DNA of 12,095 bases from JBFWWW01 sp050245975 (GCA_050245975.1 JBFWWW010000122.1:1-12095); one strand, 5' to 3'; shown: positions 1-7,337, counted from the stretch's first letter. Notes: generated from the letters alone by a model not told the origin. Made by a program: numbers and translations.

Positions 1-1104
1 GAGGCACAGCTCGATCTCGACGGCGCGCAGCTGTTCCTTGACCGACGTGCGCGCTTCCTCGTCGGCGGCCTGCGCGGCGGCCTGCGCATGCGCCTCCGCG
101 GCCGCGCGCACTTCCGCGCGGCGCTTCGGGATGATGTAGGCGACGAATGCCATGGTCGCGCCGAGCGTGGCGAAGGGCAGGAAGGGCAGACCCGGCGCCA
201 GGGCCAGCACGACCATGACGAGGCTCGCCACCGAGAGCGCGCGCGGGTAGTTGCCGAGCTGGTCGAGGATCGCCTTTTCCGCCGAGCCGCGCGTGCCGCC
301 TTTCGACACGAGCAGGCCGGCGGCGAGCGAGATGATGAGCGCCGGGATCTGCGTCACCAGACCGTCGCCGACCGACAGCTTGGTGAAGACGTCCGCGGCC
401 GCGCCCATCGTCATGTCGTGGCGCGTCACGCCGATGACGATGCCGCCGAAGACGTTGACCGCCGTGATGATCAGGCCGGCGATGGCATCGCCGCGCACGA
501 ACTTGGAGGCGCCGTCCATGGAGCCGAAGAAGGCGCTCTCCTCCTCCAGCTCGCGCCGGCGCCGCATCGCTTCCTTCTCGTCGATGAGGCCGGCGGAGAG
601 ATCGGCGTCGATCGCCATCTGCTTGCCGGGAATGGCGTCGAGCGTGAAGCGCGCGCCGACTTCCGCGATGCGCGTCGCGCCCTTCGTGATGACGAGGAAG
701 TTGATGGTGATGAGGATGACGAAGACGATGGTGCCGATGACGAAGTCGCCGCTCATCACGAAGCTGGAGAAGCCGGCGATGACGTGGCCCGCGGCCGCGT
801 ACCCTTCCGCACCGTTGGCGAGGATCAGTCGCGTGGTGGCGATGTTGAGCGACAGGCGCAGCATCGTCGCGATGAGCAGCACCGTCGGAAACGCCGAGAA
901 GTCGAGCGGCTTCTGGATCCACAGCGCCACCATCAGGATCAGCACCGACAGCGCGATGGAGAACGCGAGGCCGATATCGATCAGCGCCGCCGGCAGCGGC
1001 AGGAACAGCACCGTGAGGATGAACACGATGCCGATGGCAAAGCTGACATCCTGAGCGCCCTTGCGCTCGCTCGGCATTGAAACGGCAGTCGTCAACGCAG
1101 CCAT
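1..1104 (-). CDS. flhA: Flagellar export-gate protein FlhA, N-terminal part (cut by the window edge)
   Basis: FlhA is the large inner-membrane subunit of the flagellar type III export gate. Its membrane part forms a proton-driven channel and its cytoplasmic part docks chaperone-substrate complexes. The 368 visible codons have no stop. Hydrophobic segments lie near residues 20-60, 71-82, 107-139, 205-226 and 290-325. The FHIPEP-family signature loop is at about 140-166 (TKGATRIAEVGARFTLDAIP, then GKQMAID). An alanine-rich charged linker from about 328 leads toward the cytoplasmic domain, which is outside the window. The ATG at 1104 is preferred over the in-frame ATG at 1077 because GGAG and GGGGA lie upstream of it, whereas no ribosome-binding site precedes 1077. 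It follows fliQ on the same strand but 894 nt away, so it may use its own promoter. The family assignment is secure; the C-terminal half cannot be judged. Confidence 0.97.
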   Translation of the reverse strand, partial: MAALTTAVSMPSERKGAQDVSFAIGIVFILTVLFLPLPAALIDIGLAFSIALSVLILMVALWIQKPLDFSAFPTVLLIATMLRLSLNIATTRLILANGAEGYAAAGHVIAGFSSFVMSGDFVIGTIVFVILITINFLVITKGATRIAEVGARFTLDAIPGKQMAIDADLSAGLIDEKEAMRRRRELEEESAFFGSMDGASKFVRGDAIAGLIITAVNVFGGIVIGVTRHDMTMGAAADVFTKLSVGDGLVTQIPALIISLAAGLLVSKGGTRGSAEKAILDQLGNYPRALSVASLVMVVLALAPGLPFLPFATLGATMAFVAYIIPKRRAEVRAAAEAHAQAAAQAADEEARTSVKEQLRAVEIELCL

Positions 1105-1333
1105 GCGGTCCCCGGGCTCCGGCTCGCGAATAGGGGACCATCGCCTGCGAACCTTGCGCGAGGATCACCGCACGGCGGGTCTCCAAAAGCGACGTTGGCG
1201 TGTGCCCGGATGCGCGGCGTGCGCCTGGATGCGTGTTGTGTATGCCTTTGGCGGCGCATCCATTCCGCCTGCCGCCCCTCCACCCGTCATGCTCGGGCGC
1301 CCCGGCGGGTGGCGGCACATCCAGCACCTTTAT

Positions 1334-1358
1334 CCCCGCGGGCGGATTCGCCCCGGGG
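1334..1358. other. GC-rich hairpin in the fliQ-flhA gap
   Basis: CCCCG-C-GGGCG, loop GATT, CGCCC-CGGGG forms a ten-pair stem with one bulged C. The 10-nt palindrome TTTGCGCAAA follows directly at 1360-1369. On the minus strand, in which fliQ and flhA are read, no T-tract follows the hairpin, so it is not a standard intrinsic terminator. It could be a transcript-processing or pausing structure. Confidence 0.4.
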
Positions 1359-1665
1359 GTTTGCGCAAAAAGGGAGCAGGGCGGCCATCGGCCGTGTCTG
1401 CCGGCTTTGAAGAACAGGATGCGGCCTTAACCGCCCTGCCGCCGCCAAGGGCTGTTCCGGTCCCGCAACGGTCATCCCGACCCGCGCGGTTTGCGTCGGC
1501 GTCCGCGAGAGACGCCTTCGCGACCGGTCCTGGTCCAGCTGATGGGTGCCAGAACGCCGGTTGGCGGCCCCGCTTCGCCCAAAATCGCCCAGCTCGCGAC
1601 TGAGCCCCATGAGATGCGGGTCGCCGATCACTCTAGGGACACCGCAGCATGCGGGGATAACGCCA

Positions 1666-1699
1666 CCCCTAATCCCCGCGCCATGGTGAACGCGGTGCG
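1666..1699 (+). repeat. 34-bp direct repeat, copy 1
   Basis: It matches 1960-1993 at 33 of 34 positions; the 29 nt from 1671 are identical, beginning AATCCCCGCGCC. The two copies are 294 bp apart and bracket the nested inverted-repeat element. The octamer ATCCCCGC (1672-1679) can also pair with GCGGGGAT at 1651-1658. The cause could be a long target-site duplication, a local duplication, or two copies of a dispersed motif. Confidence 0.8.
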
Positions 1700-1777
1700 T
1701 GCCTTTCCGGAAGACACGGAGTTTCTCAGATCAGGTCGCATCGCGACCCACTCTCCACTGCGTCGCCGCCCTCCACC

Positions 1778-1942
1778 TGTCATCCCGGAGGTCGCGCCCC
1801 CTCCACCTGTCATCCCGGAATTTCGCGAAGCGAAATATCCGGGACCCAGCTCACGAGCGAGCGCTTGCCATTTTGGTCTCTGGGTCCCGGCTCTCGCTGC
1901 GCTCGGCCGGGATGACACTGTGGGGGCGCGGCGGGGATGACA
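1778..1942. repeat. Nested inverted-repeat element, complete copy
   Basis: About 165 bp built of concentric inverted repeats. The outer arms are an imperfect pair, 1778-1801 (TGTCATCCCGGAGG then TCGCGCCCC) against 1922-1942 (GGGGGCGCGGCGGGGATGAC plus A). The middle arms are perfect: GTCATCCCGG 1809-1818 against CCGGGATGAC 1907-1916. The inner arms are perfect: CCGGGACCCAG 1839-1849 against CTGGGTCCCGG 1880-1890. A side hairpin ATTTCGC-GAA-GCGAAAT sits at 1820-1836. CTCCACCTGTCATCCCGGA occurs at both 1771 and 1801. No protein is encoded, so it resembles REP/BIME-type or non-autonomous mobile repeats. Related copies occur at the right end of the window. Confidence 0.88.
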
Positions 1943-1959
1943 ACGGGCCGCGGCGCGCG

Positions 1960-1993
1960 CCCCCAATCCCCGCGCCATGGTGAACGCGGTGCG
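1960..1993 (+). repeat. 34-bp direct repeat, copy 2
   Basis: The partner of 1666-1699, differing at one position (C1964 against T1670). It ends 5 nt from the fliQ stop codon (1999-2001), so it lies immediately downstream of fliQ. Confidence 0.8.
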
Positions 1994-1998
1994 CGGCG

Positions 1999-2265
1999 CT
2001 AGAACCCGTGCTCGATGCGCGAGTAGATCTGCTCGGCGAAGGAGAAGATCACCGCGCCGATGAAGGGCGCCGACAGCGACGTCACCAGCAGGATCGCCAG
2101 GATCTTCGGGATGAACGTCAGCGTGATTTCCTGCACCTGCGTCAGCGCCTGCAGGAGCGCGATGACGATGCCGACGGCCATGGCCGCGCCCACCGCCGGC
2201 CCCGACGCCACGATCACGGTCCAGATGGCGGACTGAACGATGTCGAGGGCGTCGGCCTGGTTCAT
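1999..2265 (-). CDS. fliQ: Flagellar export-gate protein FliQ
   Basis: FliQ is a small integral-membrane subunit of the FliP-FliQ-FliR core of the flagellar export gate. The 88-residue product has the family's usual length. It starts MNQADALDIVQSAIWTVIVA and has two hydrophobic helices, about residues 14-40 and 50-75, separated by the conserved QALTQVQEITLTFIPKI segment. It begins with ATG 24 nt after the flgD stop, so it is probably cotranscribed with flgD. It ends in TAG. In related genomes, as I recall, flhA follows closely; here 894 nt of repeat-bearing DNA intervenes. No strong Shine-Dalgarno sequence is visible, so translation may depend on read-through from flgD. Confidence 0.97.
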   Translation of the reverse strand: MNQADALDIVQSAIWTVIVASGPAVGAAMAVGIVIALLQALTQVQEITLTFIPKILAILLVTSLSAPFIGAVIFSFAEQIYSRIEHGF

Positions 2266-2289
2266 GGCGCGGTCACCGGGTCGGGCACG

Positions 2290-2691
2290 TCAGGAAATGA
2301 CGACGCCGGCTGCCAGCGGCACCTCGGTCCCGTTCTGCAGCACCGCGACGGCGCCGCTCGAGGCGATCTTCACCGACGCCACGATCCCCGACACGGTGCC
2401 GTCCGACGAGGTGATGGTGCGGCCGATGACGCCGTCGGCCTGCTGCAGCGCCGAGGCCGTCATCAAGGCGTCGAGCTTGCTGTTGGTCTGCGTCTGCTGC
2501 TCGACGGCCGAGAAGGAGGCGAGCTGCGACAGGTACTGTGTCGAGTCGATCGGCTTGGTCGGGTCCTGGTTCTTGAGCTGCGCCACCAGCAGCTTCAGGA
2601 AGGCGTTGTAGTCGGCCACGTTCGATCCCGACGTCGAGGACGTCGTGGTGCTGGTCTGCGACGATGTCGTGCTGGTCGATCCGACGATCAC
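2290..2691 (-). CDS. flgD: Flagellar hook-cap scaffold protein FlgD (short rhizobial form)
   Basis: FlgD caps the growing hook and is needed for FlgE assembly. The 133-residue product opens with a Ser/Thr-rich tail (about 1-23). The conserved FlgD N-domain follows: YNAFLKLLVAQLKNQDPTKP at 28-47, then a glutamine-rich helix with QLASFSAVEQQTQTNSKLDA near 56-75. A short beta-rich end finishes the protein. Enteric FlgD is much longer and has Tudor/Fn3-like C-terminal domains. The short form is usual in rhizobia, so I do not read this as truncation. The start is GTG at 2691, overlapping the flbT stop as GTGA (2691-2688), which implies translational coupling. fliQ follows 24 nt downstream. Confidence 0.93.
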   Translation of the reverse strand: MIVGSTSTTSSQTSTTTSSTSGSNVADYNAFLKLLVAQLKNQDPTKPIDSTQYLSQLASFSAVEQQTQTNSKLDALMTASALQQADGVIGRTITSSDGTVSGIVASVKIASSGAVAVLQNGTEVPLAAGVVIS

Positions 2692-3119
2692 TGTGCCACC
2701 TCGTAGGTCTTCGCGTCAGCGCCGCCGGTCGCGGCCAGGATCGCGTCTTCGATGGGAAACAGGGACCGGATGAGTTTCAGCGCCTCATAGAGGCGGTCGC
2801 CCGCCACGAGGCTGCGCACGCCGCCGAGCCCTTCGAGGACCTGGCGGTTGTTGAACGTCGCCAGAAGCTGCGGCAGCGTGGCATCGAACATGCCCCGCGC
2901 CGCGGCCGCCGACCCGGGCTCGATCAGCATGGTCTGGATCATGTAGTAGAGCTGGCGCAGCGGCGTCGTCGTCTCGTCCGGCGACAGCACGTGGCTTTCC
3001 AGCAGGAACGCCACGTCGTTCAGGAACTCGAGCGAAACCTTCCGGTCCACGCACAGCACGGCGCCGTTGATATAGATCTTCTCGCCTGCGCGCAGATTGA
3101 TCCGGAAGCCTTTTTTCAC
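2688..3119 (-). CDS. flbT: Flagellin-synthesis regulator FlbT
   Basis: FlbT acts post-transcriptionally on flagellin mRNA in alphaproteobacteria: it destabilises the message in Caulobacter and works with FlaF. The 143-residue product has family landmarks: INLRAGEKIYINGAVLCVDR near 7-26, LEFLNDVAFLLESHV near 30-44, TPLRQLYYMIQTMLI at 52-66, and an ending with EALKLIRSLFPIEDAIL. The frame stays open far upstream, to 3482, but residues before 3119 overlap flaF and lack family similarity. The start is therefore placed at GTG 3119, giving VKKGFRINLRAGEKI. That GTG overlaps the flaF stop as GTGA (3119-3116). Flagellin genes, the expected targets, are not in the window. Confidence 0.93.
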   Translation of the reverse strand: MKKGFRINLRAGEKIYINGAVLCVDRKVSLEFLNDVAFLLESHVLSPDETTTPLRQLYYMIQTMLIEPGSAAAARGMFDATLPQLLATFNNRQVLEGLGGVRSLVAGDRLYEALKLIRSLFPIEDAILAATGGADAKTYEVAQ

Positions 3120-3463
3120 TTCAGGCCCTCGGCGATGAGCTGGGAGACCTCGATCAGATCCTTGAAGGAGGCCGTCTTCTCCATCCGGATGTTCTCGATC
3201 TCCCGCATGACCCACAGGCCGATGGAGATGAGATCGGCGCGCAGCTTCTGCGGCAGGTCGTTGTCCGGCTGCGCCAGGTCCTCGACGAAGACCGTCCACA
3301 ATTGCCGCACGAACAGCAGCGCCTCCGCGGATTCGCGCGACCCCGTGCCGGTCGGCTCCGCCGCCCGCAGCAGGTCGATGGACCGCTCGATCGCGCGCCG
3401 CTCGCGATCGCGGTTCTGCTTTGGTGCGTCGTCGAGCACCTCGGCGTAGGAAACCTGATACAT
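3116..3463 (-). CDS. flaF: Flagellar biosynthesis regulator FlaF
   Basis: FlaF is a small helical alphaproteobacterial protein required for flagellin synthesis or secretion, acting in the same process as FlbT. The 115-residue product has the family opening MYQVSYAEVLDDAPKQNRDR. The middle is conserved (LLFVRQLWTVFVEDLAQPDN, then LPQKLRADLISIGLWV), and it ends KDLIEVSQLIAEGLK. The ATG at 3463 has AAGGA 7 nt upstream. It lies 47 nt after the flgL stop and overlaps flbT by four bases (GTGA), so FlaF and FlbT are probably made in coupled fashion from the hook-operon transcript. It is not a flagellin and has no export or membrane segment. Confidence 0.94.
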   Translation of the reverse strand: MYQVSYAEVLDDAPKQNRDRERRAIERSIDLLRAAEPTGTGSRESAEALLFVRQLWTVFVEDLAQPDNDLPQKLRADLISIGLWVMREIENIRMEKTASFKDLIEVSQLIAEGLK

Positions 3464-3510
3464 CGATCGTCCTTCCGTTCAAATCTGGCGCCGCGCGGGC
3501 GCCGTCCCCC

Positions 3511-4560
3511 TCAGAGATAGTTGAGCAGGCTCAGCCCCTGGATGCGCCCCGTCAGAGCGTAAGCCGTCTCGATCTGCGTCATCAGCCCGCTCACGCGCGT
3601 CGATGCCTCATAGGGATCGACCGCCTCGAGCGCGGTGATGTGCGTCTTCATGATGTCGAGCTGGGCCGCCATCTTGTCGTTGGCGTTCGACACCCGCTCC
3701 TGGACATTGCCGATGGTCGCCTGCACGTTGGACAGGCTCTGAATCGCCTCGCCGATGACCTTGGACGCCTTGTCGACGACGGCCTGATAGGTCTCTTTGC
3801 TCAGGTTCTGGACGCCGAGGTCGGCCACCATCGTGTAGGCGCTGGCGAGCTTGCGGAAGGCTTCCTCGTTGGCGTTGGTCGAGGTTTCGACGAGCTCGGT
3901 CGTCGAGATGCGGCTGCGCACGTTCTGGTCGGACGCCGCCGACCACGTGCCGCTCCAGGACGAGGCGTCGAACAGCGACGAGAAGGCGCCGTCGAGGAAA
4001 GTCTGCATGTCGCCGGCGGAGATCGACTGCGCGCCGGGATCGGACTGGGTGACGCCGAAGGCGGTGCTGAACGCGCTGGCCACCGCCGTGCGCGCCGCGC
4101 CCGCCGGGCTCTGGAAATAGTCGCCGACCGGCTTCACGTCGGCATTGATGCCGGAAAAGATGTAGGCGCCGTCGAACGTGGTGTTCAGCGCGTCCGTCAT
4201 CGCCGTGAGGTTGCCCTGCGCCTGCGACTGGATGATGGTCGGGCCGTTGTCGTTTTCGCGCGCGCCGATGAGCTGGCTGAGGAAGCTCTGCGCACCGTCG
4301 ACCATCTGCTTGATGGCCGCCTGCGTCATGTCGAGGCGTGTCCCGACCTCGGCGTTGGTGCCCTGGATGGCGGTCAGCCGCGACAGTTCCTGGCGCAGCG
4401 ACACGGTCTGGCCGGTCTTGTAGCCGAGGCTCTGGCCGACGTCGGCGTAGCGGCCGGTGGTGACCTCCTTCTGCGCCTGCGCCAGCTTGGCCTGCGCCTT
4501 CATCAGCGAGAGGCGCGTCGCTTCGGACAGGGCGGAGGTGGAAATGAAGGTCGACTTCAT
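3511..4560 (-). CDS. flgL: Hook-filament junction protein FlgL (HAP3)
   Basis: FlgL forms the junction ring nearest the filament and is exported through the flagellar type III system. The 349-residue product has the flagellin-like D0/D1 N-terminus (MKSTFISTSALSEATRLSLM with a following Gln/Ala/Lys-rich helix and TGRYADVG near 35-42). The signature DALNTTFDGAYIFSGINAD occurs mid-protein, with a variable central region after it. The C-terminal helix ends TGRIQGLSLLNYL. There is no cleavable signal peptide, as expected for this export route. The ATG lies only 4 nt after the flgK TAA, with an AGGATAAGG ribosome-binding region inside the end of flgK, so expression is coupled. FlgL is preferred over flagellin because of its position next to flgK and its FlgL-type D0 ends. 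Confidence 0.94.
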   Translation of the reverse strand: MKSTFISTSALSEATRLSLMKAQAKLAQAQKEVTTGRYADVGQSLGYKTGQTVSLRQELSRLTAIQGTNAEVGTRLDMTQAAIKQMVDGAQSFLSQLIGARENDNGPTIIQSQAQGNLTAMTDALNTTFDGAYIFSGINADVKPVGDYFQSPAGAARTAVASAFSTAFGVTQSDPGAQSISAGDMQTFLDGAFSSLFDASSWSGTWSAASDQNVRSRISTTELVETSTNANEEAFRKLASAYTMVADLGVQNLSKETYQAVVDKASKVIGEAIQSLSNVQATIGNVQERVSNANDKMAAQLDIMKTHITALEAVDPYEASTRVSGLMTQIETAYALTGRIQGLSLLNYL

Positions 4561-4564
4561 GGCC

Positions 4565-6043
4565 TTATCCTGTCGCCGCCATCAGCGCGTCGAACATGCT
4601 GTCGATGGTCGAGATCAGCTTGGACGACGCCTGGTAGGATCGCTCGAGCTCGAGCATGTGCGTCATCTCCTCGTCGAGATTGACGCCGGTGATTTTCGAC
4701 AGCGAGTCCGATGCGTTCTGCAGCACCGTGTCGCGATAATCGGCCTCCTCGCCGGCGGACTTGCGCAGCTCCTGCAGCCAGGCGACCGATGCCGAGGCGT
4801 AGTTGCCGAGCGTCGCGGAGCCGCCCGCCTGCGCGTTGGTGTCGAACGACTGCACGGCATTCATGTTGCCGATCAGCTGCTGCAGGCGGTCGGAAAAGGC
4901 CGCGCCGCCCGACGTGTTGTAGACGTAGGCCGTGTTGCCGGGATCGCCGATGGCGCCGTCGCGCAGCAGGTTGACGTCGCCGCCCTGGTCCGGATCGACG
5001 CTGGCGTTGATGCTGATGGAGCCGGCGAGCCCCGGCGACACGGTGCCAGACGCCGGCATCGCCGGCGCGCCCGAGTAGGTGAAGAGGCCGGGAATGGTCG
5101 GCAGCGTCGGCGTGGCGCTCTGGTCGCTCTCGGCGAAGGCGGTGACGAGCCCGCGCGCCACCTCGTCGAGCTGGCTCTGGTAGGTCACGGCGATCTTGTC
5201 GCGCACGGTGGCGAGGCCGACCAGCTTGCCCGACCCGATCGCCATGTTGGCGCCGCTGCCCGTCACCGGCACGCCGTCGACATAGACCGCGTTGCCCGTG
5301 GTGCCGGCCGTATAGCTGAACGTCTGGTCGAACGTCACGGCGCGCGCGCGCGTCTCGAACAGCGTCACGCCGCTGTCGGTGTAGAGCGCCACGTCGCCGT
5401 TGCTGCGCTGGACGGCCCGGACGCCGATCTCCTCGGCGATGCTCGACAGGACCTGGTCGCGCTGGTCCTGGTAGTCGGTGACGTCGGTGCCGGCGCGGGT
5501 GCCGTTGATGACCTGGTTGTTGAGCGTCTCGAACTGCGACAGCAGCGTGTTGATGCGCGCCACCGAGTCCGCCATGCCGGCGTCCGACTGGGCGCGCAGC
5601 TCCTGCACGGTGCTGGTGGCCGAGTTGAGACCGGTGGCCAGCGCCTTGGCGGCCGCCACGGCGCTGCGCGCGCGCACGTCGCTGTTGGGCGCTTCGGAGT
5701 ACTGCTGCAGCGCGTCGTTGAGCTTCTGCACCAGCGCCGCCGGCGATGCGTCGAGCTCGGGATCGTTGATGGTGGTGTCGAGGGTGTTGAGCGCGTCGAC
5801 GATGGCCTTCTGCCCGCTCGACACGGACGTCGCCGCGATCATGGCGCGGTAGAGGGCGTCGTTGGAGACGCGCGTGATCGAGGCGAGGCGCACGCCGCCG
5901 CCCGGCGCCGACACGACATTGGCGTTCTTGCGCGATGCGCCGGGCGTGTTGGCGTTGGCGATATTGCGCGAAACGACAGCCGTCTGGTCCGCCGAGACCG
6001 AAAGCCCGGACTGGGCAATGCTCATGCCGACAGACAAGCTCAT
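4565..6043 (-). CDS. flgK: Hook-associated protein FlgK (HAP1)
   Basis: FlgK forms the first junction layer on the hook and, with FlgL, lets the filament attach. The 492-residue product has the rod/hook-family N-terminal motif at about 14-40, including SRNIANANTPGASRK. The conserved DYQDQRDQVLSSIAEEIGV segment lies near 209-227. The C-terminal D0 helix is typical: NLDEEMTHMLELERSYQASS then KLISTIDSMFDALMAATG. The ATG at 6043 is supported by GGGAGG ending about 9 nt upstream; the later in-frame ATG at 6025 would trim the conserved N-terminus. It begins 40 nt after flgE and ends 4 nt before flgL, so it belongs to the hook operon. No signal peptide is present, in line with type III export. Confidence 0.96.
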   Translation of the reverse strand: MSLSVGMSIAQSGLSVSADQTAVVSRNIANANTPGASRKNANVVSAPGGGVRLASITRVSNDALYRAMIAATSVSSGQKAIVDALNTLDTTINDPELDASPAALVQKLNDALQQYSEAPNSDVRARSAVAAAKALATGLNSATSTVQELRAQSDAGMADSVARINTLLSQFETLNNQVINGTRAGTDVTDYQDQRDQVLSSIAEEIGVRAVQRSNGDVALYTDSGVTLFETRARAVTFDQTFSYTAGTTGNAVYVDGVPVTGSGANMAIGSGKLVGLATVRDKIAVTYQSQLDEVARGLVTAFAESDQSATPTLPTIPGLFTYSGAPAMPASGTVSPGLAGSISINASVDPDQGGDVNLLRDGAIGDPGNTAYVYNTSGGAAFSDRLQQLIGNMNAVQSFDTNAQAGGSATLGNYASASVAWLQELRKSAGEEADYRDTVLQNASDSLSKITGVNLDEEMTHMLELERSYQASSKLISTIDSMFDALMAATG

Positions 6044-6083
6044 CTGTCGGCCCTCCCGGCATTAGCGGCTGCGAATGCCATTC

Positions 6084-7337
6084 TTACCGTCTCAGGTTGA
6101 TCAGGACTTCCATCAGGTCCGCACCCGTCTGGAAGACCTTGGAGTTGGCTGTGTAGCTGTGCTGCGCCTCGATCATGGTCGTCAGCTCGGAGGCGATATC
6201 GACGGTCGACTTCTCCAGCGCGCCGGAGACGATGGTGCCGAACCCGGAGTCGCCGGCAAAGCCGATCTGCACGTCGCCGGAGTTGAGGCTCGTCGCATAG
6301 ACGTTGCCGGCGAGCGGCTGCAGGTTGTCGGGGCTCGTCACGCCGGCGAGCGGGATCTGGTAGGTGGCCGATCGCGACCCGTTCTCATAGACCGCGTAGA
6401 GGATGCCCTTCTCGTCGATCTCGATGCGGTCGACCGCGCTCGGCGCGTTGCCGTTCATGCTCGCGTCGCGCAGCGCATAGTCGGCGGCAAGCTGCGTCGA
6501 TCCCGACATGTCGAGCGTCGCCGAGGCGCCGCCCGGGATGGCGACCGTCAGCGCGCCGCCGGACAGGAGCTGGCCGTTGGAGGGATCGAACGTCAGCGTC
6601 GACGTCGTCAGCGGGCCGGACGTGTAGGGGAAGCCGCCGCCGGACGCCGCCGCGGCGCGATCGAACACCGACACCTCCCAGGTGTTGGCGCTCGTCTTCG
6701 TCATGTAGACGTCGAGCGTGACCTCGTCGCCCAGGTTGCCGTAGGCCAGCAGCGAGGTCTTGGACGTGTACTGCGTGCCCGCGCCGTTGAGGCTCGGCAG
6801 GTTGCCGGCCGCCACCGCCGTCGCGTTCGAGGAGAGATTGACGAACAGGTTGCCGCTCGTCGATGCGTTCGCCTGCAGGCCGAGCGAGGCGATGTTGACG
6901 ACCTCGAGCCCCGCGTAGCCGTTGGCCACCACCGGCGGGCTGCCCGTCGCCAGGCTGTAGCCCATGAGCTGGTAGCCCGCGGCATTGACGAGGTTGCCGT
7001 CGCCGTCGGGCACGAACGAGCCGGCGCGCGTCAGATAGGGCGTGCCGTTGGCGTTGGAGACGATGTAGAAGCCCTGTCCCTTGACCGCGAGATCGGTGGT
7101 CGAGGTCGTATATTCGAAGGCGCCCTGCTCGCTGATCGCGTAGCGCACCTGTGTCTGCACGCCGCCCGGCGTGTAGTCGGCGACGCCGGACGCCAGCACC
7201 ATGGTCGAGAATTCCGTCGACGCCCGCTTGTAGCCGTTGGTGCTGGAGTTGGCGATGTTGTCGGAGACGGTGCCCAACCGGTTGGCCTGCGCGGCCATGC
7301 CGGAAACGCTCGTTCTCATCATGCCGGTGAGGCTCAT
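6084..7337 (-). CDS. flgE: Flagellar hook protein FlgE
   Basis: FlgE polymerises into the curved hook joining the rod to the filament. The 417-residue product begins MSLTGMMRTSVSGMAAQANR, followed by the rod/hook signature DNIANSSTNGYKRASTEF (about 26-43). FAYTT-like sequence in the form FEYTTSTTDLAVKGQGFYIV lies near residues 74-93, followed by TRAGSFVPDGDGNLVNAAGY. The C-terminus is the conserved SELTTMIEAQHSYTANSKVF followed by QTGADLMEVLINLRR. An AGGA site lies 9 nt before the ATG. It is the first structural gene after ftcR, 169 nt downstream of it on the same strand. That spacing leaves room for a separate promoter, a plausible target of the regulator, but I could not define the site. 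Confidence 0.97.
   Translation of the reverse strand: MSLTGMMRTSVSGMAAQANRLGTVSDNIANSSTNGYKRASTEFSTMVLASGVADYTPGGVQTQVRYAISEQGAFEYTTSTTDLAVKGQGFYIVSNANGTPYLTRAGSFVPDGDGNLVNAAGYQLMGYSLATGSPPVVANGYAGLEVVNIASLGLQANASTSGNLFVNLSSNATAVAAGNLPSLNGAGTQYTSKTSLLAYGNLGDEVTLDVYMTKTSANTWEVSVFDRAAAASGGGFPYTSGPLTTSTLTFDPSNGQLLSGGALTVAIPGGASATLDMSGSTQLAADYALRDASMNGNAPSAVDRIEIDEKGILYAVYENGSRSATYQIPLAGVTSPDNLQPLAGNVYATSLNSGDVQIGFAGDSGFGTIVSGALEKSTVDIASELTTMIEAQHSYTANSKVFQTGADLMEVLINLRR

Larger units (their letters stand above)
1105..1998. other. 894-nt non-coding gap between fliQ and flhA
   Basis: I see no convincing gene here on either strand. The open frames have low-complexity Arg/Pro/Ala-rich translations and match no family I recognise. 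From right to left on the flagellar coding strand, the gap holds a 34-nt direct-repeat copy next to the fliQ stop, a nested inverted-repeat element (1778-1942), the second direct-repeat copy (1666-1699), a stretch with scattered remnants of the GTCATCCCGG motif (for example near 1471 and 1279), a strong hairpin (1334-1358) and the flhA leader. Any flhA promoter should lie here, but I could not identify convincing -35/-10 elements. Confidence 0.7.

Noticed and set aside
88..1080. Plus-strand open frame of 330 codons
   Set aside because: It is antisense to flhA, which is unmistakable; the translation is charged, low-complexity sequence.
1061..1603. Plus-strand 180-codon open frame and minus-strand 114-codon frame (1287-1631) in the fliQ-flhA gap
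   Set aside because: No recognisable domain, Pro/Arg/Ala-rich composition, and the frames overlap each other and the flhA start.
1809..1916. tRNA or structured RNA gene suggested by the cloverleaf-like arms
   Set aside because: There is no anticodon-arm geometry, T-loop or CCA-adjacent acceptor pattern, and copies recur next to unrelated genes, so a DNA repeat fits better.
2290..2691. flgD as a truncated pseudogene
   Set aside because: The short form with the intact N-domain is normal for rhizobial FlgD, and both gene junctions are tidy.
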